Of a stretch of 64,000 bases of DNA, positions 42,225 through 50,612 are shown in pieces. Numbering within the stretch: the stretch's first letter is position 1; every line of letters begins with the position of its first letter. The position numbers and the translations under genes were made by a program. Below the pieces are notes generated by a model that was not told where the DNA came from, searched no databases, and was given only the letters and a program-made list of their open reading frames with translations. The DNA comes from Brucella oryzae (GTDB lineage Bacteria; Pseudomonadota; Alphaproteobacteria; Rhizobiales; Rhizobiaceae), in assembly GCA_012103035.1 (NCBI GenBank), contig JAAVLL010000002.1:434001-498000 (forward strand), written 5' to 3'.

Positions 42225-42275
42225 GATTCCGACATTTGCATCCCCGGATATGAGCGCTGAGCAAATGTCGGAATC
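42225..42275. repeat. Intergenic palindrome 2 (15-bp perfect arms)
   Basis: GATTCCGACATTTGC at 42225-42239 and its exact complement at 42261-42275, separated by 21 nt. It lies 40 bp after palindrome 1 and 11 bp before the left end of the IS481 element, so the element may have inserted next to or into this repeat. Confidence 0.6.
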
Positions 42276-42286
42276 AGACTACTAGC

Positions 42287-43109
42287 TGTTTGGTCTCGGC
42301 ATATGACGGTATGAATTGTCACCGACACAGCAAAGGGAGCTATGGCCAAGTTCTCCACGGCAGCGCCAAGACCACGCACGCCATCCGAGCAGAACTACAG
42401 CGATCGAAAGCTTCGGTCGCGCAACTTGCCGAGCGGTTCGGGATCAACGAGAAAACGGTCCTGAAGTGGCGCAAGGGGCGTTTAGTCGAAGATATGCCAA
42501 TGGGTCCGAAAGCGCGCCGCAGTACGGTTCTGATGCCTGTTGAAGAGGCTGCGATCATAGTGCTGCGGGTTCAGGCACGGTTACCGCTCGATGATGTCTA
42601 CATTGCGCTCAAGGATGTCATCCCGCATTTGACCCGTTCTTCGCTGCACCGGTGCCTGCAACGCCACGATATCTCTCGTCTGCCGAAAAGCGACCGGGAG
42701 AAACCGAAGAAGCTTAAAGACTACGAGATCGGCTACTTCCACATTGACATTGCCAAGCTCCGCTATGAGGGCGGCAAAGGCTTCCTCTTTGTTGCGGTCG
42801 ATCGGACAAGCGAAGCTGGTGTTCGCACGAATCTATCGCAAGGCCACCAAACTGGCCACCGCCGGGTTCCTCAAGTCATTGATCAAAACCATGTCTTACA
42901 GGATTCATACGATCTTGATGGACAATGGCGTGCATTTTGTTCAGCGAGAGCAAGGTACAAACCTCACTTTCCCACACATCTTCGGGCGAATAGCGCTTGA
43001 AAACGCCATTGAGCATCGACTGACAAAACCATATCATCCGTGGACCAACGGCCAGGCCGAGAGGATGCGGACGATCAAGGAAGCGACTGTCACATACTGG
43101 GACTAAACA
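42287..43109 (+). mobile_element. IS481-family insertion sequence, internally shortened (~823 bp)
   Basis: The left end 42287-42310 (TGTTTGGTCTCGGCATATGA...) and the right end, read on the minus strand from 43109 (TGTTTAGTCCCAGTATGTGA...), match at 18 of 24 positions; all six differences are transitions. This is as expected for terminal inverted repeats. The element is shorter than typical 1-kb IS481 elements because the transposase C-terminal segment is missing. No target duplication is visible at the borders. Confidence 0.7.
42342..43106 (+). pseudogene. IS481-family transposase, frameshifted and truncated
   Basis: HTH region SKASVAQLAERFGINEKTVLKWRKG, then PLDDVYIALKDVIPHLTRSSLHRCLQRHDISRLP and the DDE residues in YFHIDIAKL, LMDNGVHF and NGQAERMRTIKEATV. 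A break near 42810 splits it. At the start, adding one G to ATGGCC gives MGQVLHGSAKTTHAIR with AAAGGGAG upstream. The protein ends seven residues after the catalytic Glu inside the right terminal repeat, whereas the family normally continues ~60 residues, so it is a deletion derivative. Confidence 0.8.
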
Positions 43110-43202
43110 TCTAAAGCGCCAAAAATGCACTCCTTGAAGGGTTGGAGAATTGACTCCATCTATAAACCGCGTAAAAGCAGTGGCGAACGAAGGAGAACCC
43201 GC

Positions 43203-43328
43203 GTGGATCGCGTTAACGTAGCGTCAGTTTCGATCGGAACTGCCGGCATTCTTGCCGGGGCAGCGCGCATGCCTTCGATTTCCAAAACACTCACGGCCAT
43301 TACTAAAACGACCACGAAAACGGTCTGA
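43203..43328 (+). CDS. Thr/Lys-rich leader ORF upstream of asd (candidate attenuator peptide)
   Basis: GTG 43203 is preceded by AAGGAG with 7-nt spacing, giving a 41-residue ORF that stops at TGA 43326-43328, about 100 bp before asd. Its last 13 codons read TLTAITKTTTKTV, with seven Thr and two Lys (a third Lys precedes them). An internal ATG at 43269 is a possible alternative start (19 residues). Threonine and lysine are the end products of the aspartate pathway that asd feeds. Leader peptides with runs of the regulated amino acid control many biosynthetic operons by ribosome stalling. The IS481 element ends ~95 bp upstream. Confidence 0.55.
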   Translation: MDRVNVASVSIGTAGILAGAARMPSISKTLTAITKTTTKTV

Positions 43329-43344
43329 TTCCTTGGCCTGCTCG

Positions 43345-43417
43345 CCCTCTCCCGGGTCTGGCCCGGGGCGGAAGTCCCGCGTGGCCTGCGGGGTTCCGAA
43401 TCTGGAAGCGGAGAGGG
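43345..43417 (+). promoter_or_regulatory. Anti-Shine-Dalgarno pairing region between leader ORF and asd
   Basis: CCCTCTCC (43345-43352), starting 17 nt after the leader stop, is the exact complement of GGAGAGGG (43410-43417), 13 nt upstream of the asd ATG. Between them a GC-rich stretch holds nested hairpins (CCCGGG...CCCGGG at 43351-43368). Pairing would cover the purine-rich region ahead of asd, and a ribosome stalled on the Thr/Lys codons of the leader could change it. No U-run follows the hairpins, so the sequence favours translational over transcriptional attenuation. The mechanism is inferred. Confidence 0.45.
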
Positions 43418-43430
43418 ACAGGAGACGAAA

Positions 43431-44465
43431 ATGGGTTTCAAGGTTGCAATTGTCGGCGCCACCGGAAATGTCGGGCGCGAAATGCTCAATATCCTCGAAG
43501 AACGCGGCTTTCCGGCTGACGAAGTTGTGGCGCTTGCATCGCGCCGCAGCCAAGGCACGGAAGTGTCCTACGGTGACCGGACGCTGAAGGTCAAGGCGCT
43601 CGACACGTATGATTTCTCCGATACAGACATCTGCCTGATGTCTGCCGGCGGCGAGATTTCCAAGGAATGGTCGCCGAAGATCGGCAAGCAGGGCTGCGTC
43701 GTCATCGATAATTCGTCGGCCTGGCGTTATGACTCGGAAGTGCCGCTGATCGTGCCGGAAGTGAACCCGGACGCGGTCGAAGGTTTCCGCAAGAAGAACA
43801 TCATCGCCAATCCGAATTGCTCGACTGCCCAGCTCGTCGTGGCCCTGAAGCCGCTGCACGATGCGGCGAAGATCAAGCGCGTCGTCGTATCGACCTACCA
43901 GTCGGTTTCCGGTGCAGGCAAGGAAGGCATGGATGAGCTGTTCGAACAGTCACGCGCTGTTTTCGTGGCTGATCCTGTCACGGCGAAGAAGTTCACCAAG
44001 CGCATCGCGTTCAACGTGATCCCGCATATTGATGTCTTCATGGAAGACGGCTACACCAAGGAAGAATGGAAGATGGTAGCCGAAACCAAGAAGATGCTCG
44101 ACCCGAAGATCAAGCTGACGGCAACGGCTGTTCGCGTTCCGGTCTTTATCGGTCACTCCGAGGCGGTCAATATCGAGTTCGAAAACCCGATCACGCCGGA
44201 AGAAGCACGCGAGATTCTGCGTGAAGCTCCGGGCTGTCAGGTTGTCGACAAGCACGAGAACGGCGGCTACATCACGCCTTATGAATCCGCTGGCGAAGAT
44301 GCGACCTATATCAGCCGTATCCGCGAGGACATCACGGTCGAGAACGGTCTGGCACTGTGGGTCGTTTCCGACAATCTGCGCAAGGGCGCTGCTCTCAACA
44401 CGATCCAGATCGCTGAACTTCTGGTCGCGCGCGGCCTTATCAAGCCGAAGACGCTTGCCGCCTGA
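43431..44465 (+). CDS. asd: Aspartate-semialdehyde dehydrogenase
   Basis: Intact at 344 residues: NADP-binding FKVAIVGATGNVGREMLNILEERGFP, catalytic Cys in NPNCSTAQLVVALKPLHDAAKIKRVVVSTYQSVSGAGKEGMDEL, and VPVFIGHSEAVNIEFE with the proton-relay His. It converts aspartyl phosphate to aspartate semialdehyde at the branch to Lys, Thr, Met and cell-wall diaminopimelate. ACAGGAGACGAAA precedes the ATG. The Thr/Lys-rich leader upstream suggests end-product control. Confidence 0.95.
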   Translation: MGFKVAIVGATGNVGREMLNILEERGFPADEVVALASRRSQGTEVSYGDRTLKVKALDTYDFSDTDICLMSAGGEISKEWSPKIGKQGCVVIDNSSAWRYDSEVPLIVPEVNPDAVEGFRKKNIIANPNCSTAQLVVALKPLHDAAKIKRVVVSTYQSVSGAGKEGMDELFEQSRAVFVADPVTAKKFTKRIAFNVIPHIDVFMEDGYTKEEWKMVAETKKMLDPKIKLTATAVRVPVFIGHSEAVNIEFENPITPEEAREILREAPGCQVVDKHENGGYITPYESAGEDATYISRIREDITVENGLALWVVSDNLRKGAALNTIQIAELLVARGLIKPKTLAA

Positions 44466-44489
44466 TCCGCTTTATCCGTACTGATAATG

Positions 44490-44515
44490 AAAAGCGCCGG
44501 TTTTCCGGCGCTTTT
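44490..44515 (+). terminator. Rho-independent terminator of asd
   Basis: AAAAGCGCCGG pairs with CCGGCGCTTTT around TTTT, 24 bp after the asd stop. Confidence 0.9.
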
Positions 44516-44564
44516 GTTAAGGAGAGGCTGTCGGCGCGGTCGTCCCGCCGTCGGGCAACCGTGA

Positions 44565-44987
44565 TTATTCCGCCTGTGCCTCGATATTTTCCATATCGTC
44601 GTCGGACAGGCCGAAATGGTGGCCGATCTCGTGGATCAGTACATGGGTAATGATATCGCCCAGCGTTTCTTCATGTTCGGACCAGTAGTCGAGGATCGCC
44701 CGGCGATAGAGCGTGATGCGGTTCGGACCTTCGCCGGTCTGCAGGCTGAAACGTTCGCCGATGCCGCGGCCTTCGAATAGACCCAGCAGGTCGAAAGGCG
44801 TTTCCAGCCCCATATCTTCGATGATCTGATCGTCGGGGAAATCGGCAATCTGAATGATGATGTCGCCGCACAACGCACGAAACTCCTGCGGCAGATGCGC
44901 AAGAGCTTCGATCGCTATGGATTCGATTTCGTCCAGCGAAGGCGAGAGACGTCCCGCCCAATCGCCGCTTTGATCTTCTCGGGCCAT
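44565..44987 (-). CDS. Zincin-like metallopeptidase family protein
   Basis: 140 residues from ATG 44987 (MAREDQSGDWAGRLSPSLDEIESIAIEAL). HVLIHEIGHHFGLSDDDM near the C-terminus is a HExxHxxGxxD zinc site, in the small MMP-like family often annotated as metallopeptidase (formerly DUF1025). Proteolytic activity is not established for this family. Intact frame; cytosolic. Confidence 0.85.
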   Translation of the reverse strand: MAREDQSGDWAGRLSPSLDEIESIAIEALAHLPQEFRALCGDIIIQIADFPDDQIIEDMGLETPFDLLGLFEGRGIGERFSLQTGEGPNRITLYRRAILDYWSEHEETLGDIITHVLIHEIGHHFGLSDDDMENIEAQAE

Positions 44988-45060
44988 TCCAGCCAATCGT
45001 GTCCTATTCAATGTCTCAGGCCACCGGGCTCTTGCAGGCCATATATAATGCTTTCCGTCA

Positions 45061-45664
45061 TTATGCCCAGGGACGCTGTTCGGCGCGCTTGGCCTCGAAC
45101 GCGTCGATGCTGCCAGCCTTTTCCATGGTCAGTCCGATATCGTCCAGGCCGTTGAGCAGGCAGTGGCGCTTGAAATCGTCGAGGTCGAAGGAAATCGAAC
45201 CACCGTCCGGACCGTGAATTTCCTTGGCTTCGAGATCGACGGTAAGGGTCGCATTGGCGCCGCGTGAAGCATCATCCATCAGCTTGTCCAGGTCTTCCTG
45301 GCTGACCTTGATCGGCAGAATGCCGTTCTTGAAGCAGTTATTGTAGAAGATATCGGCAAACGAGGTCGAGATCACGCAGCGGATGCCGAAATCGAGCAGG
45401 GCCCATGGCGCATGCTCACGCGAGGAACCGCAGCCGAAATTGTCGCCTGCAACGAGAATCTGCGCGTTGCGATAGCCCGGCTTGTTCAGGACGAAATCCG
45501 GGTTCTCGGTGCCGTCTTCGTTGAAGCGCATTTCGGCAAAAGACCCTTGCTCAGACCCGTGCGCTTGATCGTCTTCAGGTAATCCTTCGGGATGATCATG
45601 TCCGTATCGATATTGACGATCGGCAGGGGGCAGCGACGCCCGTGAGCTTGGTGAACTTATCCAT
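45061..45664 (-). CDS. leuD: 3-isopropylmalate dehydratase small subunit (frameshifted)
   Basis: ATG 45664 gives [38 protein letters not shown] once single bases are restored to a G-run near 45630 and a T-run near 45545. The remainder is open: [60 protein letters not shown]. ~201 residues, normal for LeuD. It forms the isopropylmalate isomerase with LeuC in leucine synthesis. LeuC is not in the window, as is usual for Rhizobiales where leuC and leuD are separate. Confidence 0.93.
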
Positions 45665-45785
45665 GTCCTGAACCTGTCGGTTGGGAATTTGCAATTTGCA
45701 AACTGGTTTACATCAGCTTGACCGAGAGTCAACGTTTGAGGCCGAAACTGCCCAATAGGTCGCAACTCCCGACCCGTTTTGAATT

Positions 45786-45813
45786 ATCCGGCGCGCGGAC
45801 AAGCGCGCCGGAT
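45786..45813. terminator. GC-rich stem-loop downstream of nothing obvious, upstream of leuD
   Basis: ATCCGGCGCGC and GCGCGCCGGAT form a perfect 11-bp stem with a 6-nt loop. It lies between the leuD start and the 3' end of the next minus-strand gene (45904), so it probably terminates that gene although no clear T-run follows. Confidence 0.55.
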
Positions 45814-45903
45814 AGTCCGACTGTCGGGTTATGCGCATAATCCTGTCTGGAAACCGCGTCAAGTTTTACGGATCATGCGCCGTTGGTGCCATTCACGCAA
45901 TTA

Positions 45904-46365
45904 TCAGACATTGAGGGCGATGCCACCGGTCTCGCTGCCGGTCAGGCGACGGGATTTTCCATCCGTGCCGACGACGATCGTATAACGCCTGCGCCGCATG
46001 GAGAGATTGGGTGACATAGTCACATCGATGGCTGGATCGAATTGCAACGTGATACGCCACAGTTCAGGCTTGATCGTTTCCTCGACGGCGATGATGCGGG
46101 CATCGAACGGCGTGGCGTGAAACATGCCGGTGATGCGCTGCCCGACGCGGTAAGGCGCGGTATCGTCTTGAACGGGTGCGGGTGCCACCTTGCTGTCATT
46201 GGCGGCAAGCGTATTCCAGTCACGGGTGCCGGACTGGCGCGCCACAAGGTCGAGTGCCTTGCCGTGGCTGATGGTGATGCCTTCCTCGCTCAATGCTTGC
46301 CGCAGACGGCGGGCCTGATGCTTGAAGTCAGCGTTATTGGTCCCAGCGATGATAGCTGTGGTCAT
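45904..46365 (-). CDS. Glyoxalase-superfamily-related hypothetical protein
   Basis: Intact at 153 residues. The N-terminal ~50 residues (FKHQARRLRQALSEEGITISHGKALDLVARQSGTRDWNTLAA) match a short domain seen in proteins annotated glyoxalase superfamily in Brucella and relatives. The rest is beta-rich (YRVGQRITGMFHATPFDARIIAVEE). No catalytic residues of true glyoxalases can be pointed out. Function unknown. Confidence 0.6.
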   Translation of the reverse strand: MTTAIIAGTNNADFKHQARRLRQALSEEGITISHGKALDLVARQSGTRDWNTLAANDSKVAPAPVQDDTAPYRVGQRITGMFHATPFDARIIAVEETIKPELWRITLQFDPAIDVTMSPNLSMRRRRYTIVVGTDGKSRRLTGSETGGIALNV

Positions 46366-46604
46366 TGTTTTCGCTCCTGGTTGTGAGCGGCGTTTTCATG
46401 AACGGGTACCCGCATTGCCGTTTCTGCCGTCACCGGAACAAAAACGAAGTTTCAGAATGCTCTACCAAGGCCATAAGGCTGCGGGCGGCGGGTGCATTCC
46501 AACCGAAAGCTGGAAATAGGCGTGTCGATACAGGATTTCAAGGGCTGGTCTACTCGTGTTCTCTACGCTTGCGCTGCTGTGCGGTTCGGTGCACAAATCG
46601 GCTT

Positions 46605-47479
46605 ATGAAAACTGTTGTTCGTCCCCGCCGTTCGGTCCTGTTTGTCCCCGCCGCAAATGCACGCGCTCTGGAGAAGTCGCTGACCCTTTCAGCAGATTGC
46701 GTGATCTATGATCTGGAGGATTCCGTCGCGCCGGAAGCGAAGGCTGCGGCGCGCGATGCGCTGGCGGCTCATTTCATAAGCCATCCGAAAGTTGCCTTCG
46801 AGCGCATCGTGCGGGTCAATACGGCGGAAACGCCGTGGGGCAGGGACGATGTTGCGGCTGCTGCCAAGATGGGAGCGGATGCGATCCTCCTGCCCAAGAC
46901 CGAACGACCGCAGGATATAATCGACGCGGCCAACCGGCTCGACCGGCAGGATGCCGATCCGGCAGTTGGTGTATGGGCGATGATCGAAACCGCGCGCGGC
47001 ATTCTCAATGCCGATGAGATTGCCGTTCTCGGGCATCGTTCGGCGGTGCGACTTGCCTGTTTCGTCGTCGGGCCGAACGATATTGCGCGTGAAACCGGTG
47101 TGCGCCCGCAACCGGGACGACCTTATCTGGTTCCATGGCTGATGCAGATCATTCTTGCGGCGCGCGCTGGCGGGATCACTGTGCTTGACGGCGTTTATAA
47201 CGATTTTCGCGATAGCGTTGGCTTCGAAGCAGAATGCGCGCAAGGTGCCGCCATGGGGTTCGACGGCAAGACGCTCATTCATCCGGGGCAGATCGAAGCG
47301 GCCAATCGGGCATTCTCCCCGAGCGAGGATGAAGTGACCCACGCCCGCCGCGTCGTTGAAATCTTTGCCCGCCCTGAAAATGCCGACAAGGGGTCGTCTC
47401 GCTGGACGGGCAGATGGTCGAGCGCCTGCATCTTCAGATGGCCGAGCGTGTGCTCGCCAAAACCGGTGTGAAGTTATAA
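46605..47479 (+). CDS. HpcH/HpaI aldolase / CitE-like CoA-ester lyase (one frameshift)
   Basis: ATG 46605: MKTVVRPRRSVLFVPAANARALEKSLTLSADCVIYDLEDSVAP, the N-terminal CitE signature. RIVRVNTAETPWGRDD, ILLPKTE, MIETARGILNADEIA (metal-ligand Glu), VVGPNDIARETG and GFDGKTLIHPGQIEAANRAF follow. A break near 47395 shifts the frame to one ending VERLHLQMAERVLAKTGVKL at 47479. ~291 residues. Likely a malyl/citramalyl-CoA lyase or thioesterase of carbon metabolism; the exact substrate is unclear. An upstream in-frame extension to 46365 is not conserved-looking. Confidence 0.85.
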
Positions 47480-47495
47480 CAGAGGAAGTAAAAGC

Positions 47496-47702
47496 ATGAA
47501 GTTATACCGTTTTATTACAGGCCCCGACGATTCCGCTTTCTGCCATCGTGTCACCGCCGCGCTTAACAAGGGCTGGCAGCTCTATGGCTCGCCAACCTAT
47601 GCTTTTAACGCCGCGACCGGCGTGATGCATTGCGGCCAGCCGGTGGTCAAGGAAGTCGACGGCGTCGATTACACACCGGACATCAAGCTCGGCGAATACT
47701 GA
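47496..47702 (+). CDS. DUF1737-type small protein
   Basis: 68 residues, intact: MKLYRFITGPDDSAFCHRVTAALNKGWQLYGSPTYAFN, the pattern of DUF1737. Function unknown. It follows the CitE-like gene by 16 bp (AGAGGAAG before the ATG) and its stop overlaps the next start (TGATG), so it is part of a three-gene operon. Confidence 0.8.
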   Translation: MKLYRFITGPDDSAFCHRVTAALNKGWQLYGSPTYAFNAATGVMHCGQPVVKEVDGVDYTPDIKLGEY

Positions 47703-48052
47703 TGGCCGTCCGCCGCATCGTCGCCAATATCGCCGCAGGTGATCCCGCGGCGGCAAAGCGCTTCTATGGCGATTTGCTGGGCCTCGATGTGGCGATGGAT
47801 TTCGGCTGGATCGTCACTTATGCGACTGATGCTGAGGCGCGGGTACAGGTGAGCATCATGAGTGAGGGGATCGGGCACACCGGTGCCCGATCTTTCCATC
47901 GAGGTCGATGATGTCGATGCCGTGCTGGAGCGCGCGATCGCGCTGGGATTTCCCGTCGAATACGGTCCGACCGATGAGGAATGGGGCGTGCGTCGTTTCT
48001 ATACGCGTGACCCTTACGGTCGGCTCGTGAATATTCTGACCCACAAAGTTGA
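47702..48052 (+). CDS. VOC-family (glyoxalase-like) protein (frameshifted)
   Basis: MAVRRIVANIAAGDPAAAKRFYGDLLGLDVAMDFGWIVTYA begins the first beta-alpha-beta module. After an indel near 47875 the second reads VPDLSIEVDDVDAVLERAIALGFPVEYGPTDEEWGVRRFYTRDPYGRLVNIL. At the end, one A added to CACAAAG gives THKS and a stop at 48050-48052, immediately before the terminator. ~117 residues. The VOC fold covers glyoxalases, dioxygenases and resistance proteins; the specific role is unknown. Confidence 0.75.
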
Positions 48053-48054
48053 AC

Positions 48055-48076
48055 AAAGGCCGGTTTCCCGGCCTTT
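48055..48076. terminator. Terminator hairpin, left copy flanking miniature element A
   Basis: Nine-base arms AAAGGCCGG / CCGGCCTTT around TTTC. It ends the VOC gene 2 bp after its stop and is duplicated exactly at 48215-48236 on the other side of the inserted element. Confidence 0.85.
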
Positions 48077-48214
48077 CAGGCTGCTGACAAACCTCCGGCA
48101 GGGTCAAAATGACCTCAGATTCACGGAACGTCCCAGATTCAGAACGTGAACAAATCGGAATCAAAACCCTCGTTTTGACTGCTTCCAAAAATCGAGGGGT
48201 TTGTAATCAATCTG
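48077..48214 (+). mobile_element. MITE-like element, copy A (138 bp)
   Basis: The ends are 17-bp imperfect inverted repeats: CAGGCTGCTGACAAACC on the left and, read inward from the right, CAGATTGATTACAAACC (13 of 17 match). An internal hairpin with CCCTCG / CGAGGGG arms occupies the right third. It has no coding capacity. The whole element recurs inverted at 54047-54186, differing only by one C and one T missing from homopolymers in this copy. Both copies are flanked by duplicated terminator hairpins, implying transposition into terminators with ~22-bp target duplication. It may belong to the class of Brucella repeats called Bru-RS, which I cannot verify. Confidence 0.75.
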
Positions 48215-48236
48215 AAAGGCCGGTTTCCCGGCCTTT
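48215..48236. terminator. Terminator hairpin, right copy flanking miniature element A
   Basis: Identical in all 22 bases to 48055-48076. It now terminates the convergent M3 peptidase gene, whose stop is at 48241. Confidence 0.85.
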
Positions 48237-48240
48237 GTTC

Positions 48241-50286
48241 TTAGTTCAATCCACGCTTTTCGATCATCGCGTCCGGTGTCGGCATCTTACCGCGGAAGGC
48301 CTTGTAAAGTTCTTCCGGGTCGCGGCTGCCGCCAGCGGCATAGATATGCTGTTTCAGCTTTGCCGCCAGTTCCGGATTGAAGGCGTCGCCGGTCTCCTCG
48401 AAGGCCGAGAAAGCGTCCGCGTCCAGCACTTCCGACCACATGTAGGAATAGTAACCTGCGGAATAACCGTCGCCGGAGAAGACGTGGGTAAAATGCGGTG
48501 TGCGATGGCGCATGATGATCGCATCCGGCATGGAAAGCTTTGCAAGCGTCTGTGTTTCAAAAGCCAGCGGATCAGTGATCTTTTCCTTACCGGTATGGAA
48601 TGCCATGTCGACCAGTGCGGACGAGGTGAACTCGACCGTGTTGAAGCCAGCATTGAAGGTACGCGCGGCAAGTACCTTGTCGAGGAGCGCCTTCGGCATG
48701 GCCTCGCCAGTGCGGTAGTGCACGGCATATTTTTCGAGAACGGCCGGGACGGTCAACCAGTGTTCGTAAAGCTGCGACGGCAGTTCCACGAAATCGCGCG
48801 AAACGGCAGTGCCGGAAATGGCAGGCCATGTCACATCCGACAGAAGCCCATGCAGCGCATGGCCGAATTCGTGGAACAGCGTGCGCGCATCATCAAGCGA
48901 GAGCAGGGCAGGTTCATCAGCCTTTGGCTTCGCAAAATTCATGACGTTGTAAATGATCGGCTTCTGTCCGCCGTCAAGCTTGTGGCTCGATTGCAGGGCA
49001 CTCATCCATGCGCCAGAACGCTTTGAGGTACGCGCAAAATAGTCGCCAAGGAACAGGCCGCGTTCGCTGCCATCGGCATTGAACACCTGAAACACCCGCA
49101 CGTCCGGATGCCATGCTGCGATACCCTTTTTTCCTCGAAGCGGATACCGAACAGGCGGCCTGCGACGTCGAAGGCGGCTTCGATGATCTTTTCAAGTTGC
49201 AGATAAGGCTTCAGTTCCGCCTCATCGAAGGCGAAGCGCTCGGCGCGCAGCTTTTCGGCATAGAAGCGCCAGTCCCACGGTGCGACCTTGTGATTGCCGC
49301 CATCGGCTGTGATCAGGCGTTCCAGTTCGACCTCTTCTTCATGGGCCTTGGCGCGCGCCTTGTCCCAGACAGGCTCCAGCAGGTCCATGACCGCCTTCGG
49401 GTCTTGGCCATAGTGTCGTCGAGCTTGTAGGCTGCAAAGTTGGCGTAACCGAGCAGATGGGCCTTGCGCTCGCGCAGCTCACCATCTCGCGCACGATTTC
49501 GCGATTGTCGCTTTCGTCACCATTTTCACCGCGCTTTGCCCAGGCATTGAAAGCCTGTTCGCGCAGTTCGCGATTTTCGGCGAAGGAAAGGAATGGCTCG
49601 ACAATCGAGCGCGATAGCGTAACCGCCCAGGCATCCGGTTTGCCGCGTTCGGCAGCAGCACTCTGCATGGCGTTTTTCAGAAAGTCCGGCAGGCCGGCGA
49701 GGTCGGCTTCATCGGTGATGAACAAGGCCCAGCTCGATTCATCCTTCAGCACATTCTGCCCGAAACGGGCGCCAAGTCCCGCCAGCTTCTCATTGATGCC
49801 TGCAAGCTCCGTCTTGCCCGCCTCGTCGAGCTTTGCACCGGAACGGACGAAACCTTTCCACGTCTTTTCCAGAACGCGCTTGGTTTCGCTATCGAGGTCC
49901 AGCGTATCGCGATTTTCATAAAGCGCGTCAATGCGGGCGAAAAGTGCGGGATCCATCAAAATGCGCGAATAATGGCGCGACATCTTTGGCGCAATCTCGC
50001 GTTCCAGCGCCTGGATCGTGTTGTTGGTATGTGCGCCAGCACGCATCCAGAAAACCGCCGATACGCGGTCGAGCGCCTTGCCGGTCAGTTGCAGGGCTTT
50101 GAGCGTGTTGTCGATGGTCGCGTCATCTGCCGCCTTGGCGATGGCTTCCACTTCTGCGAGGTCTGCAGCCAGCGCGGCATCGAATGTAGATGCGAAATCG
50201 CCATCCTCAAAGGCGGTGAAATCCGGCAGGCCCAGCGGTCCGTTCCATTCAGTCAGCGCGTGGTTGTGGGTGGGCTTGTCGGACAT
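48241..50286 (-). CDS. M3-family oligopeptidase / peptidyl-dipeptidase (frameshifted)
   Basis: MSDKPTHNHALTEWNGPLGLPDFTAFEDGDFASTFDAAL begins at 50286. The zinc site LFHEFGHALHGLLSDV (HExxH) is near 48880, followed by RDFVELPSQLYEHWLT and a C-terminal YYSYMWSEVLDADAFSAFEETGD, all M3 features. Breaks near 49460, 49390 and 49125 need repair, giving ~683 residues. It hydrolyses short peptides in the cytoplasm. Monocistronic, convergent with the VOC gene across the miniature element. Confidence 0.9.
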
Positions 50287-50612
50287 GATGAAACTCCAGA
50301 TCAAATGAATTTGGTATGAACCAGACTTAAGATTTAGAAAGCGGGCGGGCAAGAGGTTCACGACATTGAAGACTGCTTTCGGGAAAAAGCGTTCGACATT
50401 GCCTTGCGGGGCTTGACTTTGTTGGCGACCCAGCGCACATCACGCTCGCAGCCGGATTTCTGCGGCAGCAATTTCAACCGGAGTTTTATTCTCTTATGCC
50501 AAGCGACAGTCACAGTCGATTGTTTCAGCCGTCAAGGCAGTTCGTGATCTGATCGCTCGCGGTCGGCTTGCACGGTCTGCCTTCGACGGCGGATCGACAG
50601 AAAGGCAAGCCC
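50287..50612. other. Divergent promoter region between peptidase and mgtE
   Basis: About 325 bp between divergent starts. No ORF, repeat or recognised Mg-responsive leader (M-box-like) could be discerned. Confidence 0.35.

Noticed and set aside
50287-50612. Mg-sensing riboswitch upstream of mgtE
   Set aside because: I could not find the conserved helices of an M-box or a plausible leader structure with a terminator.
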